NCBI GenBank assembly: GCA_018648445.1
Contig: JABGRG010000142.1
Coordinates: 1 to 8,234, forward strand
Source of the DNA: Rhodospirillales bacterium
GTDB taxonomy: Bacteria; Pseudomonadota; Alphaproteobacteria; Rhodospirillales_A; JACZKS01
DNA: 8,234 nucleotides
Direction of reading: 5' to 3'
The stretch's first letter is position 1, and each line of letters starts with the position of its first letter. The position numbers and the translations under genes are program-made. Below the pieces are notes generated by a model, which had not been told where the DNA came from, searched no databases, and saw nothing but the letters and a program-made list of their open reading frames with translations. This document shows positions 5,827 through 8,234 of this stretch, one piece after another.

Positions 5827-6032
5827 TTGATTGGGCAATAACTTCACCTGCTGTCAACCAAATCTCTCTTGCGCATCGATGGGGAAGGGCTGTTCACCGG
5901 CCAAGACCATCAGGTTCGTAAAAAACTCCATCCGTTTTCCTCAATGTGAACCCCTTCACTGCTGCGAATGACAATCACTGGCATGATCTCCGGTATCGAA
6001 GCTCTTACAGCCTGCGGTCCCGGAGTGGTTCC
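5827..6032. other. Unexplained intergenic stretch after the STAS gene
   Basis: Part of a roughly 740-base stretch between the STAS stop and the next well-supported gene at 6565-6867. I see no terminator with a T-run after the STAS gene, no RNA gene and no strong promoter here. The reading frames on both strands have irregular, Arg/Ser-rich composition typical of non-coding frames. Confidence 0.4.
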
Positions 6033-6503
6033 ATGTGTGTGATATTGCAGTGTTCGCCAAAAACGCCTGGCACAGTGGATAGGGCGATTTTGATTTCCAA
6101 CGGCATTGGCGTGGATGGCCATTTCGAACTTTTGCGTTTTGCGGAGAGCCTGGGGTTGGACGGTTGGCGTCTTCGAAGTTCCGTTTGCGCGGGTGACTTT
6201 GTGGAAATTTCTGGAAATTTGATCGCGGCGTCGCGGCGATCCGGCGCGAGGACGGTGGGGCTGGCGGATTTTATGGTTATCGTTCGTGCCAAACGCGCCG
6301 GCTATTCGATTACCCCCGAACCTGCGGCGACAAGCCGAGCGCAAACCCTGATCACTGCATGGCAGGAGATGCGCGCGCCGCATTTTCAATTTACAGGGAT
6401 AACACGAAGATTGGGACGAAGACTTCCTTCGGCAGTTGCCGTATGGCAATACAAAACCGTTTACCGAATCGTTACCTCGGCGACGTCGCAATTTCCATCG
6501 TAA
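6033..6503 (+). CDS. Unrecognised ORF, possible degraded gene
   Basis: An open frame runs from a GTG at 5946; the ATG at 6033 is a better start because GGAG lies 7 nt before it (156 residues). The middle part (about 6084-6400) reads like protein: alternating hydrophobic strands and helices, for example HFELLRFAESLGLDGW and GLADFMVIVRAK. The ends are less convincing. The phrase order S-x-GIG...F-x-LL...A-x-x-LG...R...AG weakly recalls the start of the electron transfer flavoprotein alpha FAD domain, but the TG and GISG motifs that should follow are missing. I would not assign that family. It could be a decayed gene, a lineage-specific small protein or chance. It converges on the minus-strand gene ending at 6565. 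Confidence 0.3.
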   Translation: MCVILQCSPKTPGTVDRAILISNGIGVDGHFELLRFAESLGLDGWRLRSSVCAGDFVEISGNLIAASRRSGARTVGLADFMVIVRAKRAGYSITPEPAATSRAQTLITAWQEMRAPHFQFTGITRRLGRRLPSAVAVWQYKTVYRIVTSATSQFPS

Positions 6504-6564
6504 AGAACCGCACGAGAGAGGTCGTCAATCGATCACGGTCGCGGCCCCACCCCGTGGCCTTGGT

Positions 6565-6867
6565 CTACGCTTCAATATCCACGGTCGTATTCGTCTCGGG
6601 CGCCAGCGGAACCTCTCTATTTTCGGGTTTTGCTGCTACTTGCTCTTCAGCGCCGCGTTTGCTTTTCTCGTCTGTCCTTGCTTGCGGATCAGATGTCTCC
6701 TCTTTCAGTTTTTCCTTGGCAGCCTCTTCACTTTTTGCCGCCTTGGTCGCTGCCATCTCACGCAGCTCAGATGAAACCTTTTGCTGAATGCGAGCGGCTT
6801 CTTCCGCCAACGCAACAGCTGCGTTACCTGATCGGCCTTTCCCGATCGTCAGATCATCGTCGTCCAT
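6565..6867 (-). CDS. Small Ala/Glu/Lys-rich hypothetical protein
   Basis: I do not recognise this 100-residue protein. It starts with an acidic MDDDDLTIGKGRSGNAAVALAEE segment, then a predicted helix or short coiled coil (about 18-65) with many Ala, Glu, Lys and Arg and no aromatic residues. It ends in a Pro/Glu/Thr-rich tail that looks disordered. There is no Cys, no signal peptide and no membrane segment, so it is probably cytosolic. AAAGGA lies 7 nt before the ATG, which supports a real gene. It stands alone between the convergent unrecognised ORF and the pentapeptide gene. No function can be inferred. Confidence 0.6.
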   Translation of the reverse strand: MDDDDLTIGKGRSGNAAVALAEEAARIQQKVSSELREMAATKAAKSEEAAKEKLKEETSDPQARTDEKSKRGAEEQVAAKPENREVPLAPETNTTVDIEA

Positions 6868-7091
6868 GGCAAATCCTTTCTGTTCTTGCCGCCCATAGCC
6901 CGCTTTAAACAGCGCGAAAGAGCCATGGGTAAAAGTAGTATAGCACTATTTTGCGAAAAATTGCTTATTTCATTTCAAGGAACGAGAATAAAGCGGTCGC
7001 AAAACATATATGGGCACGGTTTACATTTTATGAAGATGCCTTGAGGCACAACCTATGCCGGTTCTCTTCTTGGCATTCAGCCTCCATAACC
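6868..7091. other. Intergenic region between hypothetical and pentapeptide genes
   Basis: These 224 bases are AT-richer than their surroundings and presumably hold the minus-strand promoter of the 6565-6867 gene and the 3' end of the pentapeptide transcript. Small imperfect dyads are visible (around 6932-6953, TGCC-TTGA-GGCA at 7037-7048, and ATGCC/GGCAT at 7054-7076). None is followed by a T-run, so I call no terminator. Confidence 0.35.
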
Positions 7092-7652
7092 TTATCGGCA
7101 AGCGCCCACGGATCCTTTTGCGCAAATTCGCCCGTCTATCCAAAGGGCGTCGTCCAGTGTGGCTGCAATCAATATCGCGTCCGTCACATCTGCGCCGCTC
7201 AAATCCGCGCCACGCAAATTGGCATCCAACAGATTGGCGCGCCGTAGATTGGCCCCGCGCAACACCGCGCCCTGCAGATTAACTCCGTGAAGATGCGTGC
7301 GTTCCAGATTGGCCCCCGCAAGATTGGCCCCTCGAAGGTTGGCCAACTGCATGATCGCGCCCGAAAGGTTTGCTCCCTTCAAATTGGCCTGGTCCAGCCG
7401 CATATTGGGCATCGAGGCATCGTGCATGTCCAGGCCCGGCGCCTGCAAACCGATGCGAACGGCCTGCGTGCACTGGGCTTCGGGTTCCAGCCGGCACACC
7501 GTGTTGGAGTCCTCGTTAGCGGAGATCTTGTCCGACCAGGCCCATGCCCGTTCGGTCGAAGTCACCACCATTGTTACCAGCAAGACCGCCAATCCCCGCG
7601 AAAATCGGATACTGGCTAGCCTAAAGGTAAAGGCCCCTTTTCTTGGGAGCAT
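7092..7652 (-). CDS. Exported pentapeptide-repeat protein
   Basis: From the ATG at 7652 this is a 186-residue protein. An N-terminal signal peptide has basic residues, a hydrophobic stretch GLAVLLVTMVV (20-30) and a probable cleavage after AWA (36-38). After a short linker with Cys53 and Cys61, some twenty A(N/D)LxG-type pentapeptides (about 73-170) predict a right-handed quadrilateral beta helix. A C-terminal cap follows, WIDGRICAKGSVGACR, with Cys177 and Cys185; these pairs likely form disulfides in the periplasm. The function of such secreted pentapeptide proteins is not established. I chose 7652 over an upstream in-frame ATG at 7769, because AAGGAG lies 8 nt before it and it places the signal peptide correctly. 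Confidence 0.88.
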   Translation of the reverse strand: MLPRKGAFTFRLASIRFSRGLAVLLVTMVVTSTERAWAWSDKISANEDSNTVCRLEPEAQCTQAVRIGLQAPGLDMHDASMPNMRLDQANLKGANLSGAIMQLANLRGANLAGANLERTHLHGVNLQGAVLRGANLRRANLLDANLRGADLSGADVTDAILIAATLDDALWIDGRICAKGSVGACR

Positions 7653-7841
7653 AAATTCTTCTCCTTGGTCAATGAGCAAAACGCGTAATCTTGTGAAGAG
7701 CGGATGCAACACGAAAACCCTGGGATTGCCGTGATATTCCTTTGCAAATTTCAGCCCGATGGCCATCATGTTAAATGGTGACGAAGGGCCGCGGGAAAAG
7801 CGTAGGGCGCGGGTATTTTTTTATTGATAGGGAAAAAACAA

Positions 7842-8234
7842 TTGAATCAATCTGTTAAGTTATTGTTCGGTGGCCGGGAGAGCGCATTCTCCGACGTTGA
7901 CGCGATACTTCGCGAGGTCGCTGCCAGCGAGGTGATGCCGCGCTTTCGCCAGCTAGAATCAGGCGATATTCGCGAAAAGAACCCCGGCGATCTGGTCACC
8001 GTAGCCGATGTCGAGTCCGAGCGCCGTTTCGGCGAGCTCTTGCCGCAGCTGTTGCCGGGAAGCCGGGTCGTCGGTGAGGAAGCGGCTTCGGCCGATCCGT
8101 CCGTGATGGACGCGCTTGCCAGCGAAGGGCCGGTGTGGATCGTCGATCCGGTGGACGGCACCAACAATTTCGCCAACGGCAAGGAGTGCTTTGCCTTGAT
8201 CGTGGCCTTGGTCGCCGGTGGCGAAACGCTGGCC
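7842..8234 (+). CDS. Inositol monophosphatase family protein (3' end outside window)
   Basis: The first 131 residues are present and the frame is open to the window edge. DLVTVADVESE (50-60), VVGEE (76-80) and WIVDPVDGTNNF (99-110) are the metal-binding motifs of the Mg-dependent IMPase superfamily; E79/E80, D102, D105 and T107 are the likely ligands. Family members dephosphorylate inositol-1-phosphate, histidinol phosphate, fructose-1,6-bisphosphate or 3'-phosphoadenosine nucleotides; the part seen does not decide between these. The start appears to be TTG at 7842: an in-frame stop lies at 7803-7805, AGGGA lies 8 nt before the TTG, and no ATG occurs before Met32, which is already within the first conserved helix. 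The gene is divergent from the pentapeptide gene, with 189 bp between them. Confidence 0.85.
   Translation, partial: MNQSVKLLFGGRESAFSDVDAILREVAASEVMPRFRQLESGDIREKNPGDLVTVADVESERRFGELLPQLLPGSRVVGEEAASADPSVMDALASEGPVWIVDPVDGTNNFANGKECFALIVALVAGGETLA

Noticed and set aside
5910..6491. 193-residue minus-strand ORF opposite the unrecognised ORF
   Set aside because: Composition is dominated by Arg, Ser, Pro and Thr without strand/helix pattern, there is no ribosome site, and it looks like an antisense shadow.
6951..7247. 98-residue plus-strand ORF
   Set aside because: Its second half is antisense to the pentapeptide repeats, and it has no ribosome site or recognisable domain.
7160..7400. Short repeated DNA units resembling a tandem or CRISPR-like array
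   Set aside because: The 15-bp periodicity encodes the pentapeptide repeats of the minus-strand gene; there are no conserved direct repeats with unique spacers.

Overview
The window looks like a chromosomal segment from a free-living alphaproteobacterium, perhaps of the Rhodospirillales type. This is inferred from GC-rich codon use, the style of the proteins (a DmeF-type Co/Ni exporter, a single-domain cold shock protein) and a SQR/TusA/DsrE/DUF1641 sulfur cluster. No rRNA, tRNA, insertion sequence, phage gene or CRISPR array is visible.

Layout. Bases 27-2083 (minus strand) hold, in transcription order, dmeF (cation diffusion facilitator), a RidA-family deaminase and an RraA/HMG-aldolase-like protein. 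The last two overlap by 4 nt. Bases 2249-4664 (minus) hold a four-gene sulfur operon: a DsrE-like protein, a TusA-like sulfur carrier, a sulfide:quinone oxidoreductase-like flavoprotein and a DUF1641 protein. The likely flow is sulfide/persulfide oxidation at the membrane by the flavoprotein, with sulfane sulfur passed between the Cys of TusA and of DsrE; the role of DUF1641 is not known. A 442-bp divergent control region rich in inverted repeats (4665-5106) separates this operon from a plus-strand cold shock gene with a textbook intrinsic terminator, followed by a lone STAS-domain anti-sigma-factor antagonist. Bases 5827-6564 are poorly explained, with one unrecognised candidate ORF. Then come a small Ala/Glu/Lys-rich protein and an exported pentapeptide-repeat protein (both minus). 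The window ends inside an inositol-monophosphatase-family gene (plus) that apparently starts at TTG.

The most interesting non-coding signals are: a perfect 10-bp inverted repeat upstream of dmeF that sits centrally in an over-long 20-bp promoter spacer, as at MerR-family promoters; a 37-bp nested dyad upstream of dsrE that shares 12 of 13 bases with part of the dmeF dyad; two adjacent palindromes in the divergent region; and a 13-codon mini-ORF with a strong ribosome binding site between tusA and the sqr-like gene.
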